64,000 nt of DNA, taken from positions 1,612,001 to 1,676,000 of the forward strand of contig QLII01000001.1 of assembly GCA_003259005.1 (NCBI GenBank), read 5' to 3'. The DNA is from Spirosoma telluris (GTDB lineage: Bacteria > Bacteroidota > Bacteroidia > Cytophagales > Spirosomataceae). The notes below the pieces were generated by a model that saw only the letters and a list, made by a program, of their open reading frames with translations, made no database searches and was not told where the DNA came from. Shown here one piece after another: positions 21,479 through 31,591 of the stretch. The position numbers were made by a program, and so were the translations under genes. The first letter of the stretch is position 1. Every line of letters begins with the position of its first letter.

Positions 21479-22270
21479 ATGCCTTCCTACACATTCACCA
21501 ATAAACGAACTAATCTGTATATCTTTCTAAGCGCAGTCTTCCTGACCAATGCGCTCATCGCCGAGATTATTGGGGTAAAAATCTTTTCTGTCGAAACCCT
21601 ACTCGGAACCAAACCCGCACAGATTCATCTTCTGAGTGATTTTGTACTCGATTTTAATCTCACGGCAGGGGCAGTTATCTGGCCATTTGTCTTTATCACG
21701 TCTGATATCATCAACGAATATTTTGGCAAAGCGGGGGTTCGACGCATTTCGTTTCTGACTGCCGGGTTCGTGGGCTACAGCTTCCTGATTATTTATGCCG
21801 TTACCACACTCCCACCCGCCCAGTTCTGGCTCGATGTAAACGCCAAAGACGCAGCAGGAAATGCGATTAATATCAACAATGCCTTCCAGATGATTTTTCG
21901 GCAGGGTCTGGGCATTATCATTGGTTCGCTGACTGCCTTCCTCATCGGGCAAATCCTGGACGTGTACGTTTTTCATACCCTCCGTAAAATTACCGGCAGT
22001 CGAAAAATCTGGCTTCGGGCAACGGGCTCTACACTCGTCTCTCAGTTGGTCGATTCGTTTGTGGTATTAGGTATTGCTTTTTACATTTTCGGGAACTGGT
22101 CATTAAGCCAAGTATTGGCTGTGGGCATCATCAACTACATTTACAAAGCTACCACAGCCGTAATTCTGACCCCTTTGCTCTACGTAGCTCACTATTTTAT
22201 TGACCGTTACTTAGGAAAAGAACATGCCGAAGAACTGGCTAATGAGTCGGCGATGAGTTCTTTTATGTGA
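21479..22270 (+). CDS. Queuosine precursor transporter (YhhQ family)
   Basis: About 263 aa, six or more transmembrane helices. VWPFVFITSDIINEYFGK-like text (VIWPFVFITSDIINEYFG) and GSTLVSQLVDSFVVLGIAFY are signatures of the VUT/YhhQ family, which imports queuine or preQ0/preQ1. It agrees with the presence of queD at 12349. The start codon follows a long hairpin by 3 bases and no Shine-Dalgarno-like sequence is visible. Assignment to the family is firm; the exact precursor is not. Confidence 0.9.
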   Translation: MPSYTFTNKRTNLYIFLSAVFLTNALIAEIIGVKIFSVETLLGTKPAQIHLLSDFVLDFNLTAGAVIWPFVFITSDIINEYFGKAGVRRISFLTAGFVGYSFLIIYAVTTLPPAQFWLDVNAKDAAGNAININNAFQMIFRQGLGIIIGSLTAFLIGQILDVYVFHTLRKITGSRKIWLRATGSTLVSQLVDSFVVLGIAFYIFGNWSLSQVLAVGIINYIYKATTAVILTPLLYVAHYFIDRYLGKEHAEELANESAMSSFM

Positions 22271-22345
22271 GTTAGGTTCCACTTTCACTGTCCATACTAA
22301 CCATAAATTCTGAAAAAGACTCCTTTACCATCAAACTATTGACCG

Positions 22346-24130
22346 TTGAGAACGCTTTGGGGCTCGATTTACGTCTGGTGGATTTTTACATCAACATCCA
22401 TTACAGCACAAACGATTACGCGAGGGCCATACTTGCAGCTAGGTACCCAAACGGCGGCTAGTATCCGCTGGCGGACGGACATACCGACGGTGGGCCGGGT
22501 TACCTACGGCTTGTCGGTGGGTAACTTAACAGGCAGTGTTAGCGAAGCAGTAAGTACTACTGAGCATGAAGTGCGAATCACAGGCTTAACGCCTGACAGT
22601 CACTATTTTTACAGCGTCGGCACGACGACGCAGGTGTTGCAACAGGGAACTGACAACTATTTCCTGACAGCACCGCCCGTCACGAGCAAACGTAAGATTA
22701 GGGTTGTGTCCTTTGGCGACTGCGGTATAAATCCCAATAATAACCAGATAAATGTTCGGGATGCCTTCCTGAATTTTCGGGGCAATACCCCTACTGACCT
22801 CTGGATGCTCATTGGTGATAATTCATACGATGGTGATGATCCCGCTTTTCAGGTGAACTTCTTTGAGCAATATCAGACGAATCTGATGAAGAACTCCATG
22901 TTATTCGGGGTGCCGGGAAATCACGATTACAGCAATAATTCAGCCCTTGGGGCTTCCCATAATATCCCTTATTTCTCCATTTTCAGTTTCCCAACCAATG
23001 CCGAAGCGGGGGGCGTAGCATCGGGCACAAAAGAGTGGTATTCATTTGATTATGGGCCGATCCATTTTGTTATGCTGGACGGTTTTGGGACCCGAAACGT
23101 CAATGGTATGGACACTCGGTTCTTTGCTGATACAGTCAATCATCCGCAGGTAGCCTGGTTAAAACAAGACCTGGCCACAACTACCCAAAAATGGAAAATA
23201 GTATACCAGCACTTTCCGCCTTACAGCCACGGGGCGCATAACTCCGACAATGATCCTGATCTAATTGCTATTCGTCAGTTTATCAATCCCATTCTCGAAC
23301 GATATGGGGTCGATCTGGTAATGTTGGGGCATAGTCATAATTACGAGCGCTCTTACCCACTTCATGATCAGTATGGTCCACTGAGTGATTATACTTCGAA
23401 TCCAGATGCTTACCGCTTCCCGGATGATACCGGAACTGGACAGTATGATGGAACCGTCAACTCCTGCCCATACAGAAGCACCTCAGAAAAAAAGAAGCAG
23501 GGAACCGTTTATGTGGTTGCAGGCTCAGCAGGCGCTCTGGGTTATAATCCGTTCCTAAGTCCTCACCCTGCCATGGTCTCTACCCAACGATTGACAGGGG
23601 GCTCGTTTTATTTTGAAGTGGAAGATAACCGCCTGGATGCTAAATTTATTCAGCCAAACCCACCTTCCGCCTACTCCATTAGCGATCAGTTCACCATCCT
23701 AAAAGATGTGGGATTAACCCAAACGTTGACAATTCCTGCCGGGCAGTCAATCAGTCTTACAGCATCCTACATCAGTGACTACCAATGGAGTAGTCCTACT
23801 AACGCTGGGTTCTCGGCATCTACTCGTTCGATAGTTGTTACGCCAACGGCGGGTAGCACGACTACCTATCTAGTGCGTGACAGTAAAAATTGTGTGCAGG
23901 ATGCATTCACGGTAATCGGTTCGGGGGCCATGTTTACACTTAAAGCGGGCAACTGGAATGATCCTTCGGTTTGGTCTGGGAACCGGGTACCAACCAGTGC
24001 CGACGCCATTCAATTGAAACACATCGTGAGTATTCCTGATCATACCGAAGTTCATGCGTTGACCATTACGTACGACCCAGGAACTAAAGTGCAGCTCGGC
24101 ACCCAGGCCAAGTTATCCCTGGCGAATTAA
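22346..24130 (+). CDS. Secreted purple acid phosphatase-type metallophosphoesterase
   Basis: About 594 aa. The probable start is TTG 22346, giving a signal peptide ending TSITAQ. An N-terminal fibronectin-like PAP domain (GPYLQLGTQTAASIRW) precedes the catalytic domain. All five metallophosphatase motifs are present: SFGDCG, GDNSYDG, VPGNHDYS, YQHFPPYSHG and LGHSHNYERS. The last 150 residues are two beta-rich regions (one with TIPAGQSISLTASY), probably adhesive or sorting modules. There is no clear conserved type IX C-terminal tail. It likely releases phosphate from organic esters outside the cytoplasm. Confidence 0.9.
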   Translation: MRTLWGSIYVWWIFTSTSITAQTITRGPYLQLGTQTAASIRWRTDIPTVGRVTYGLSVGNLTGSVSEAVSTTEHEVRITGLTPDSHYFYSVGTTTQVLQQGTDNYFLTAPPVTSKRKIRVVSFGDCGINPNNNQINVRDAFLNFRGNTPTDLWMLIGDNSYDGDDPAFQVNFFEQYQTNLMKNSMLFGVPGNHDYSNNSALGASHNIPYFSIFSFPTNAEAGGVASGTKEWYSFDYGPIHFVMLDGFGTRNVNGMDTRFFADTVNHPQVAWLKQDLATTTQKWKIVYQHFPPYSHGAHNSDNDPDLIAIRQFINPILERYGVDLVMLGHSHNYERSYPLHDQYGPLSDYTSNPDAYRFPDDTGTGQYDGTVNSCPYRSTSEKKKQGTVYVVAGSAGALGYNPFLSPHPAMVSTQRLTGGSFYFEVEDNRLDAKFIQPNPPSAYSISDQFTILKDVGLTQTLTIPAGQSISLTASYISDYQWSSPTNAGFSASTRSIVVTPTAGSTTTYLVRDSKNCVQDAFTVIGSGAMFTLKAGNWNDPSVWSGNRVPTSADAIQLKHIVSIPDHTEVHALTITYDPGTKVQLGTQAKLSLAN

Positions 24131-24131
24131 A

Positions 24132-26006
24132 TCAATAGCGCCCACCCGGTTTTCGTCGATTCAAGGCTGGATTTCCGTCGATAAGTGGTAAGTGAGCTGG
24201 ACGGCTAGAAAGACCGGTTGTATCGGTCAACGATTCAAGAAAAGCCACCAAAGCCCGTTGCTCCTGCTCAGTCAAATTGAGTGGTTTTGCAGATAAAGTC
24301 TGCCCAGTAAGATCAATACCAATTCCTTGCCCCCCACCCCGATTGTAAAAATCGACAACCTGATCGAGGTTTTTGTAGACGCCATTATGCATATACGGAG
24401 CTGTAAGGGCAACATTCCGAACCGTGGGCGTCTTGAAGGCAAACCGATGAAGCTCCTTCTGGTACGTCATAAACTTTCCCGGATCGGAGTCAATTCGTGC
24501 ATTTCTAGTTTTCCGACGCCCAGGTACACCAATTAATTCACTTTCTGTTTTTTCGAAATGAGGGGGAACAAAGCCATTGTAAATTGGGAAGAAATGGCAG
24601 GTTGCACAGCGGGCTTTTCCCAGAAACAGGTTGAAGCCTACCCGTTCGTCAGCCGTCAAAGCCACGTCTTCGCCACGCAGGTAACGGTCTGGTCTTGCGT
24701 TTAAACTCGTCAGGCTCCGGATATAACACGCCAGCGCATTCCGCACATTGGGGGCCGTTAACCCAGTCGGGAAAGCGTCCGAAAAGAGTTGCTTATATTG
24801 ACGACTACCCGATAATTTGCGCACTACCTCCTCGGGCGATGTCCGCATCTCATGGGCATTGGCGAGTACATCGTGGGCCTGGTCTTCGAGGTAAAATACC
24901 CTGGAATCGTAAAATTGGACATTTTGCAAACCAGCATTCAACAGCGTGGGTGCATTACGCAGAACTGGCTTTCTTCCCCGGAAGGCCCGACTCTTGACTC
25001 TTCCATCGGTAAACGCCCGCTCTGGCTGGTGACAGGAAGCACAACTCCGGGCGTTATTCCCCGATAATAAGGGCTCAAAAAACAGCACCTTGCCAAGTGC
25101 AACTTTTTGAGGTGTACTTCTGAAATCACCAAAATTAATTAAATAATCAGGCCGAAAAGCACCTGAATCCGAGAGGGTTACCGCTGCTGGCGCCAGAAAC
25201 CGTCCGCTGGTCGTTGCCGCAATACCAAGTGACTGCCGGGCTTGGTGCAACGCCCGGCAGAGTGGATAGAGCTGCTGCCGGATAAAATCTACCCGGTCAA
25301 AACGGTCAAAACCAGAAGCTTGATCTATCGTTTGCCTGGCTTCGGCCCAGCACTTTTCTACCAAGCTTGCCAACGGCTCAGGAAGCCGTCCCGCATATAG
25401 CTGAAACGTGTCATGAAGCGTTTGGAGCGTAACGGCCGCTTCAGGCAAACCGGTTCGGGTTTCGGGAGCATCATAGCCGGTGATGCCCAGCGTCAACAGT
25501 CGGAAGAGTTCCTGACGAGTGGCTTCGAATATGTCGGTATCCGTTATTCGGCCCTTAGGTATGCCTTGTTCCAATCGGCCCGAATACGATAGCAAAACCG
25601 TCAGTTCACGGATTAAACTATCTTTTTGAGCCGGGTCGTAAGCTGGAAATAAAAACGGCTCAATGACTTGCAGTCCCGTTGGTCGTTTAAGTACCTGTCC
25701 GGGTTCATACTCTTCCACTTCCACAACAGGCGGCCCATTGACACGGCTCGCCAAAACGGGCTGCTCATACTCCAGCAGCCATTCGATACGCTTGTATGCC
25801 AACCGACTCCGTTTAAAAGCAGCCTGAAGTGAATCTAAAGAAGCACCATTATCTACATAACTGGCCAGTTGCTGTACCTGTTGATGGAACCGGGTTTTAT
25901 CAATCAGAAACTGCTTATACACCCGCTCCCAATCAGAAGGAATTTCCTGAGGTAGAAATGCCACAGTAGCCACCATAAAGAAAAGCAGGCCCAGGAACCG
26001 ATACAT
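24132..26006 (-). CDS. Imelysin-like domain fused to a MauG/cytochrome c peroxidase dihaem domain
   Basis: About 624 aa with a signal peptide. Residues about 25-240 are helical and resemble imelysin/EfeO-type domains (SRLAYKRIEWLLEYEQP, GLQVIEPFLFPAYD). Residues about 285-600 are a dihaem peroxidase of the MauG/CcpA type with two c-haem sites, SCASCHQPERAF and RCATCHFFPIY, and the HNGVYKNLDQVVDFYNRGGG distal segment. It would act in the periplasm, using H2O2 or in iron metabolism. The fusion recurs in Bacteroidota, but its substrate is not known to me. Confidence 0.85.
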   Translation of the reverse strand: MYRFLGLLFFMVATVAFLPQEIPSDWERVYKQFLIDKTRFHQQVQQLASYVDNGASLDSLQAAFKRSRLAYKRIEWLLEYEQPVLASRVNGPPVVEVEEYEPGQVLKRPTGLQVIEPFLFPAYDPAQKDSLIRELTVLLSYSGRLEQGIPKGRITDTDIFEATRQELFRLLTLGITGYDAPETRTGLPEAAVTLQTLHDTFQLYAGRLPEPLASLVEKCWAEARQTIDQASGFDRFDRVDFIRQQLYPLCRALHQARQSLGIAATTSGRFLAPAAVTLSDSGAFRPDYLINFGDFRSTPQKVALGKVLFFEPLLSGNNARSCASCHQPERAFTDGRVKSRAFRGRKPVLRNAPTLLNAGLQNVQFYDSRVFYLEDQAHDVLANAHEMRTSPEEVVRKLSGSRQYKQLFSDAFPTGLTAPNVRNALACYIRSLTSLNARPDRYLRGEDVALTADERVGFNLFLGKARCATCHFFPIYNGFVPPHFEKTESELIGVPGRRKTRNARIDSDPGKFMTYQKELHRFAFKTPTVRNVALTAPYMHNGVYKNLDQVVDFYNRGGGQGIGIDLTGQTLSAKPLNLTEQEQRALVAFLESLTDTTGLSSRPAHLPLIDGNPALNRRKPGGRY

Positions 26007-26073
26007 CAGAATCTTAATTTTTCACGAAGATACACCACGAACCAGCCCTCATAACGAAACGATCAACTAGAGC

Positions 26074-26844
26074 TTACTGCCCCGCATTGACCCGTCGAAT
26101 ATTATCCAATAAAACAGCCGTGGCAATTCCTACGTTTAATGACTCAGCATCGCCATAGCGCGGAATCGTTACCCGCTGCGTTATAAACGGCGCGGTCTCG
26201 GGTCGAATTCCGTTCGATTCGTTGCCCATCACCAGATAACCCGACTTGCCAAATGCCAGTGTATGCACATCATCACCATCTAAAAAAGCACCATAAACTG
26301 CCGGTAAACTACCTGTTTGTTTACTTGCCCGGCTCAACACCTGAACCACATCGCCATACCACCATTGAACCCGTGTGAACGAGCCTTTACTGGCCGAAAT
26401 AACTTTAGGGTTATAAACATCGGCTGTGGTTTCGGAGCACAAAATCTTCCGGACACCATACCAGTCGGCAATTCGCAGAATGGTGCCCAGGTTACCCGGG
26501 TCCCGAATATCGTCTAAAATTAAAGCAATCTCGCCCGGTTCGGCCAATAGCGGGCGGTTCTCTTTCGTTTTGACCACAGCGAGAGCCGCATTATTACTTT
26601 CGAGCGTACCGGCTCGTTCGAGATCACCTACCGACGCAATTTCGACCGGTGTTCGTTGGTGGTCTGTTAAGTGAGCGTTTTCTTTGTAGAATGCTTCGGT
26701 CGCCACGACGAGTTCTATCTGAAAATCAGACTGTAGAACTTCCTGAACACTCTTGGCACCCTCGACCAGAAACGCACCTTGTTGCTGCCGGTATTTTTTC
26801 TGGTGCAGCGACTGAATATATTTAAGTTGATTTTTAGAAAGCAT
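26074..26844 (-). CDS. SpoU-type RNA 2'-O-methyltransferase
   Basis: About 256 aa. An N-terminal L30e-like RNA-binding region (KYIQSLHQKKYRQQQGAF) is followed by the knotted SPOUT domain with its three motifs: RDPGNLGTILRIADWYG, GYLVMGNESNGIR and IPRYGDAESLNVGIA. TrmH/RlmB type; the target (rRNA or tRNA) cannot be decided. ATG 26844 is chosen; an upstream in-frame extension reads through the palindromic spacer and looks artificial. It is divergent from tamL, and this CAT overlaps an ATG of the opposite frame at 26843. Confidence 0.9.
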   Translation of the reverse strand: MLSKNQLKYIQSLHQKKYRQQQGAFLVEGAKSVQEVLQSDFQIELVVATEAFYKENAHLTDHQRTPVEIASVGDLERAGTLESNNAALAVVKTKENRPLLAEPGEIALILDDIRDPGNLGTILRIADWYGVRKILCSETTADVYNPKVISASKGSFTRVQWWYGDVVQVLSRASKQTGSLPAVYGAFLDGDDVHTLAFGKSGYLVMGNESNGIRPETAPFITQRVTIPRYGDAESLNVGIATAVLLDNIRRVNAGQ

Positions 26845-26853
26845 GATTTTTAG

Positions 26854-26933
26854 AATGGATAATGTACAATGGATAATGAATAATGTTAGACGTAGCAATA
26901 GCCTTCCTTATTATTCATTGTACATTATCCATT
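26854..26933. repeat. 18-bp-arm hairpin overlapping the tamL 5' coding end (class B')
   Basis: Arms 26854-26871 (AATGGATAATGTACAATG) and 26916-26933 are perfectly complementary. The loop carries the likely tamL start codon (26876) and the right arm encodes part of its lipoprotein signal peptide. Confidence 0.8.
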
Positions 26934-29527
26934 GTACATTAATTATCTCCCTATCCGGTTGCCTGAGTTCCAAGCAACTGCGCACGAATGAGTATATTCT
27001 TACGGCCCAGACGGTACGCGGGAATCATGCGATCCCGACAGAATCCCTCGAAAGCCTGATCCCACAAAAACCGAATCGCCGGGTGCTGGCCCTACCCATT
27101 ACGCCCCCCTTTGGTTCTATCAGTTGGGGTTAAGCCGATACAACCGCGAAGAGGCTTTGCAGAAGTTGCAGGCCAAAACTAACGAATTTGAGCAGCAAAG
27201 CCAGCAATTAGCCAATCAGCCCGACGCCCTTAAAAAGGTAAACCGACAGTATGGCCGAAAACTGAAACACCTCCGCGTGAAAGCCGAAGAAGGAAACTGG
27301 CTTATGCGTAGCCTGGGGGAACCACCCTCCTATTTTGCCGAGAGTGATGCCAAAGCCAATGCGGCTAAAATGCAGAAGTACCTGTCCGATAAAGGATTTT
27401 TCAATGCAAAAACAGCTTATTCGCTCGATACCCTACGCCGACGGCAGATTCGGGTAAACTACCTGATTACTGAAAACGAAGGGTTTTACCTGCGGAATAT
27501 TACCTACACCATTGCCGATCCACGCGTTGACTCTATTGTTCGACAATCGTTCGATAAGGCAAAGCTTCAAACCGGCGAACGATTCGACTTTGACAATATG
27601 GCGGCTGAACGGGTACGGGTCGAGACGTTATTACGTGACCAGGGTTACTACACCTTTTCTCGACAGTATATTCGGGCCACTGATGTTGACACAATTCGTC
27701 GGGGCAATGACCGACGTTTTTACGATAAACTCGAACCCGGCGACTCAACTCGGCGAAATGTAGATGTAGCGCTGCAAATTATAAACCCACCAGGAAAGTC
27801 AGCACATCCGATTTACCATATTGGTACGGTTGACGTGCGCATCAGTCCTGAAATAGACGCATCAGGTGCGTCTACCCCAACAGCACTAGCCTCTGGTTTA
27901 GACACCCTGCGTCGTAATAGCATTACCTATTTATTGGGAGGACGAGATATTTCTACACGGTTATTAGATACGAAGATTCTGATCCGGCCAGGGCAGCTAT
28001 ACAACCAGACCAATTATCGTGATACGCAGCGGCAACTGTTTCTATTGAACCAGTTTAAATTCGTAAATCTCAACTTCATTGATACCACCAACCGCCGACT
28101 ACGAACCCTCATAACAGCGGCTCCATTAGACAAATACGAAGCGACTGCCGAAGGGGGAGCCACTGGCCTGCTCTATCAGGGACAAGGGTATCCTGGCGGA
28201 TTTGGTAGCCTGATTTTTCGGGTTCGTAACATGCTGGGTGGGCTTGAAACCTTCGAAACCTCCGTTCGCTTCGGTATCGAAGCACAAACCGGATTTGTCA
28301 ATGACCCCAATAACCCAAGTAAGGCCGTTTATTCATCTCAGGAGCTAGGGGTCAGTAGTTCGCTAATTTTTCCCCAGATTCTATTCCCAGGACCTTTTCG
28401 GTTTCGCTTTAACCGATATGCTCCCCGCACACAGGTGAGCCTGAGTTTCAACAATACGTTTCGCCCTGATTTTCGACGGTCGCTGCTGCGCGCTACGATG
28501 GCCTACAACTGGCAAACAACCCCTGCCAAACAGTTCAGCTTTTTGATTGCCGATATTAACCTGATAAATGCTGGAGATGGTAACAGTCAGGTGATTAGTC
28601 AGGCATTTCGGGATCAGCTCGATCTACTACAGAAGCAGGGCAGTACGGTGTATCTTAGCTTTCGGCGATCCATTAGTTCAAGCTTCAGTTTTGCCTATAC
28701 GTATAACACCAATACACCAGGGCAAAACCGTCGCGCTAATTTTCTGCGAACCGTTGTCGAATCGGGTGGTACAACCTTAAATTTCTTTACCGATTCGCAG
28801 TTACGCAAGTTTTTTAACACAACCGACTCCACAGGTTTACAATTCTACAAATACCTGCGTTTCAATGTGGATTACCGCCATTATATTCCATTGCGATCAC
28901 GAATCACACTGGCCTTTCGGGTCAACACTGGCCTGGTGTATGGGTATGGCTCAAACAGGACAGCCCCTTATGAAAAACTGTTTTTCGCGGGGGCAGCAAC
29001 AGCATTCGGGCGTGGTTTCCGCGTCGGCTAGGCCCAGGTTCCGAATGGCCACAATCAGAAGGAGAAAAACCCTTAGATAAACCCGTATTTAACCCCAAAT
29101 ACCCCGGCCAGGAGCAATTCGATTACACTGTTGAGAAACCAGGTGATATGATTATTGAGGGCTCAGCCGAACTGCGCGGGCGCTTGTTTCACCTCGGGGC
29201 GGATGTGAATGGGGCCATTTTTATAGATGCTGGTAACGTCTGGACAATCAGTAATAATATCAATCGCCCTGGTACCGCCTTCGCCCTGAATACGTTCATT
29301 CCACAAATTGCCGTTGGGACAGGCGTTGGACTCCGTTTCGACTTCTCATTTTTCGTTATCCGCTTCGACGGGGTATCAAAGTCTGGGACCCTGCCCGTCA
29401 ATTCTTTAGTGAAGTAGAAGGAAAGATGGTTGATAAACGATTTACGCTGCCCGAATTTTCCCTCAGTAAACTATCGAGTGGCCCCAATCCGCTGATTATC
29501 AACTTCGGCATTGGGTATCCTTTCTAA
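26876..29527 (+). CDS. tamL: Translocation and assembly module lipoprotein TamL (Omp85 family)
   Basis: Three single-base losses (C in 27104-27109, G in 28989-28993, G in 29370-29373) split an Omp85-type protein of about 884 aa. It begins with a lipobox (LIISLSGC), followed by POTRA-like repeats (residues about 80-480), then a 16-strand-type barrel ending INFGIGYPF with a terminal Phe. A lipidated TamA/BamA relative is the Bacteroidota TamL. It inserts or assembles outer-membrane proteins with TamB. The start is uncertain: ATG 26843, 26855 or 26876 are in frame and 26876 gives the most normal signal peptide. No tamB gene is adjacent. Confidence 0.87.
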
Positions 29528-29560
29528 GCATTACCCATATATATACCCATACATAAACAC

Positions 29561-29794
29561 ATGATTGCTACGTATTTCAAAGACGACGACCCTCAGGATG
29601 AGCGGCTCGTGTACTATGGTGTCTCCAAATCGGGACCGGCTACCCTACATCCTGATAGTCCTATAGGCCGCTGGAATGGAAATTTTGGCGTCATTGTAAC
29701 GGCTCATCTTCAAATTAATGATTACATAGGCGACCCTACTGCCTGCTGGGCCTATGCCGACCAGGTAACGATGGTTCCCGCCTTATTTGCTTAA
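29561..29794 (+). CDS. Small hypothetical protein
   Basis: 77 aa, acidic, with no signal peptide or membrane helix. It contains DDDPQDERLVYYGVSK and a central RWNGNFGVIVTAHLQI segment. Codon use resembles its neighbours and the frame is unbroken. I do not recognise the family. It follows tamL by 33 bases and may belong to its transcript. Confidence 0.5.
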   Translation: MIATYFKDDDPQDERLVYYGVSKSGPATLHPDSPIGRWNGNFGVIVTAHLQINDYIGDPTACWAYADQVTMVPALFA

Positions 29795-29888
29795 AGTCCC
29801 AATTTCACTTCTGTACCTTGCCTCAACCGTTTAACAGAATTTAACGGCATATCCTGACAAAATGACAGCATAATCGGGGCTTTCTTTG

Positions 29889-29896
29889 TAATTTTG
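29889..29896 (+). promoter_or_regulatory. Candidate -7 box upstream of miaB
   Basis: TAATTTTG matches the Bacteroidota TAnnTTTG -7 element. No TTTG is found at the normal -33 distance. If used, the miaB transcript would carry the full composite hairpin 29906-30104 as its leader. Confidence 0.35.
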
Positions 29897-29905
29897 TAAA
29901 AAAAG

Positions 29906-30104
29906 TCGCTAGTCATTGGTCGATAGTCCTCAGTAAACTAGTGCTTGACCAAACTAGATTCTATCGATTCTTTAGATTCTATTGCATTGATAATCAATCA
30001 AAAAGAATCTATAATATCAATAGAATCCTATAGAATCTAAATTGGACGAGTACTAGTGCTAACGACTATCAGCTAACGACTGTTGACTATGAACTGACGA
30101 CTAA
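29906..30104. repeat. Composite hairpin leader of miaB: class A element interrupted by a class E element
   Basis: The outer part uses class A words (GCTAGTCATTGGTCGATAGTC on the left; AACGACTATCAGCTAACGAC and GACGACTAAC on the right). It is interrupted by the element at 29946-30051. It ends 2 bases before the miaB ATG. The spacer 29795-30106 holds no gene. Confidence 0.7.
29946..30051. mobile_element. 106-bp palindromic insertion flanked by a 9-bp direct repeat
   Basis: ACTAGTGCT occurs at 29937-29945 and again at 30052-30060, directly bounding a 106-bp segment with near-complementary ends (TGACCAAACTAGATTCTAT against the complement CGTCCAATTTAGATTCTAT, 15 of 19 identical). The inside is class E text (GATTCTATTG .. 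CAATAGAATC). This has the form of a short non-coding transposed element with target-site duplication. No transposase is encoded. Confidence 0.55.
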
Positions 30105-30106
30105 CA

Positions 30107-31591
30107 ATGACACTCATTCCTGAACTTACCATACTACAACCGGCTGATAAGGAGCAAATTGATCTGCCACGCACCTCGGAAGAGGAGTTGGCAGTAGGTA
30201 AAAAACGGCTATATATTGAAAGTTATGGTTGCCAGATGAATTTTGCCGATAGCGAAATCGTAGCAGCAGTCATGCGTAATGCTGGCTTTGCAACAACAGC
30301 AACAGCGGAAGATGCCGATGTAATTTTTCTGAATACCTGCGCCATTCGGGACAATGCCGAGCAGAAAGTTCGAAATAGATTAAAGCACCTTACAGGACTT
30401 AAACGACAGAAACCTGAACTCCTGGTTGGGATGTTGGGCTGTATGGCTGAACGGCTGAAAACCAAGCTTCTGGAAGAAGAAAAAGTGGTTGACATTGTGG
30501 CTGGCCCCGATGCCTACCGCGATATTCCGAAACTAGTTGAAGAAGCCGAATCCGGTCAGAAAGCGGTAAACGTCTTTCTATCCCGTGAAGAAACGTATGC
30601 CGATATTTCACCCATTCGACTGAATTCCAATGGCGTAACCGCTTTCGTTTCGATCATGCGTGGTTGCGACAACATGTGCAGTTTCTGCGTGGTACCATTC
30701 ACCCGTGGTCGCGAACGCAGCCGCGATCCGCACAGTATTGTCCGCGAAGCACAGGACCTCTTCGACCGCGGTTACCGGGAAGTGACGCTGCTTGGCCAGA
30801 ATGTGGATAGTTACAAATGGGTATTAGGAGCGAGGAGTGAGGAGCGAGGAGAAGAATCTGCATCAGAAACTCCTCACTCCTCACTTCCCGCTCCTAATAC
30901 AACTACGTTCGCGCACCTCCTCGAAATGGTGGCGCTCATCCATCCTGACCTTCGTGTCCGGTTTTCAACCTCGCATCCAAAAGACATTACAGACGATGTG
31001 TTGCACACGATGGCACGTTACGACAACATCTGCAACTATATCCACTTGCCCGCCCAGAGCGGCAACAGTCGGGTATTGAAACTGATGAACCGGACATACG
31101 ACCGGCCCTGGTACATTGGCAAAATTGATCGAATCCGGGAAATCCTTGGTGAAGACTGCGGCATCTCGACCGATATGATTTCGGGCTTTTGCACCGAAAC
31201 TGAAGACGAACATCAGGAATCGTTGTCGCTTATGGACTATGTCCATTACGATTACGCCTACATGTTTGCTTATTCTGAACGGCCTGGTACACTTGCTGCT
31301 AAGAAATACGCCGATGACATTCCGGAAGATGTAAAAAAACGACGCCTGAACGAGATTATCGCCCGGCAGTTGGCACACTCGAGCGAACGTAATCAACGTC
31401 ATATTGGACAGGTGCAACGTGTTTTGATCGAAGGCCCGTCCAAACGTTCCGACGATTTTCTATGTGGTCGGAATGACCAGAATAAAATGGTCGTCTTTCC
31501 ACGAGGAAATCATCAAAAGGGTGAATATGTCCACGTACTTGTAACAGAATGTACCTCAGCAACGCTACGGGGTGATGTAGTTAATGAATAA
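30107..31591 (+). CDS. miaB: tRNA-2-methylthio-N6-dimethylallyladenosine synthase
   Basis: Radical-SAM methylthiotransferase that converts i6A37 to ms2i6A37 in tRNAs. An N-terminal UPF0004 domain with cysteines in [13 protein letters not shown] and FLNTCAIRD binds the second cluster, [14 protein letters not shown] is the CxxxCxxC radical-SAM site, and a C-terminal TRAM domain follows. The protein (about 494 aa) is longer than usual because about 25 extra residues ([19 protein letters not shown]..) lie between SYKW and TTTFAHL. These are encoded by an in-frame palindrome. MiaE, which acts on the product, is encoded at 58660. The sigma-54 activator follows. Confidence 0.95.
   Translation: MTLIPELTILQPADKEQIDLPRTSEEELAVGKKRLYIESYGCQMNFADSEIVAAVMRNAGFATTATAEDADVIFLNTCAIRDNAEQKVRNRLKHLTGLKRQKPELLVGMLGCMAERLKTKLLEEEKVVDIVAGPDAYRDIPKLVEEAESGQKAVNVFLSREETYADISPIRLNSNGVTAFVSIMRGCDNMCSFCVVPFTRGRERSRDPHSIVREAQDLFDRGYREVTLLGQNVDSYKWVLGARSEERGEESASETPHSSLPAPNTTTFAHLLEMVALIHPDLRVRFSTSHPKDITDDVLHTMARYDNICNYIHLPAQSGNSRVLKLMNRTYDRPWYIGKIDRIREILGEDCGISTDMISGFCTETEDEHQESLSLMDYVHYDYAYMFAYSERPGTLAAKKYADDIPEDVKKRRLNEIIARQLAHSSERNQRHIGQVQRVLIEGPSKRSDDFLCGRNDQNKMVVFPRGNHQKGEYVHVLVTECTSATLRGDVVNE
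30823..30898. repeat. In-frame hairpin inside miaB, GGAGCGAGGAG vocabulary (class F)
   Basis: Arms 30823-30851 and 30870-30898 pair at 26 of 29 positions around an 18-base loop. The element lies wholly inside the miaB frame and adds a linker between two conserved blocks without breaking translation. Confidence 0.85.

Noticed and set aside
26845..26898. Upstream extension of the SpoU methyltransferase
   Set aside because: The extra residues are translated palindrome; the family N-terminus begins at 26844.
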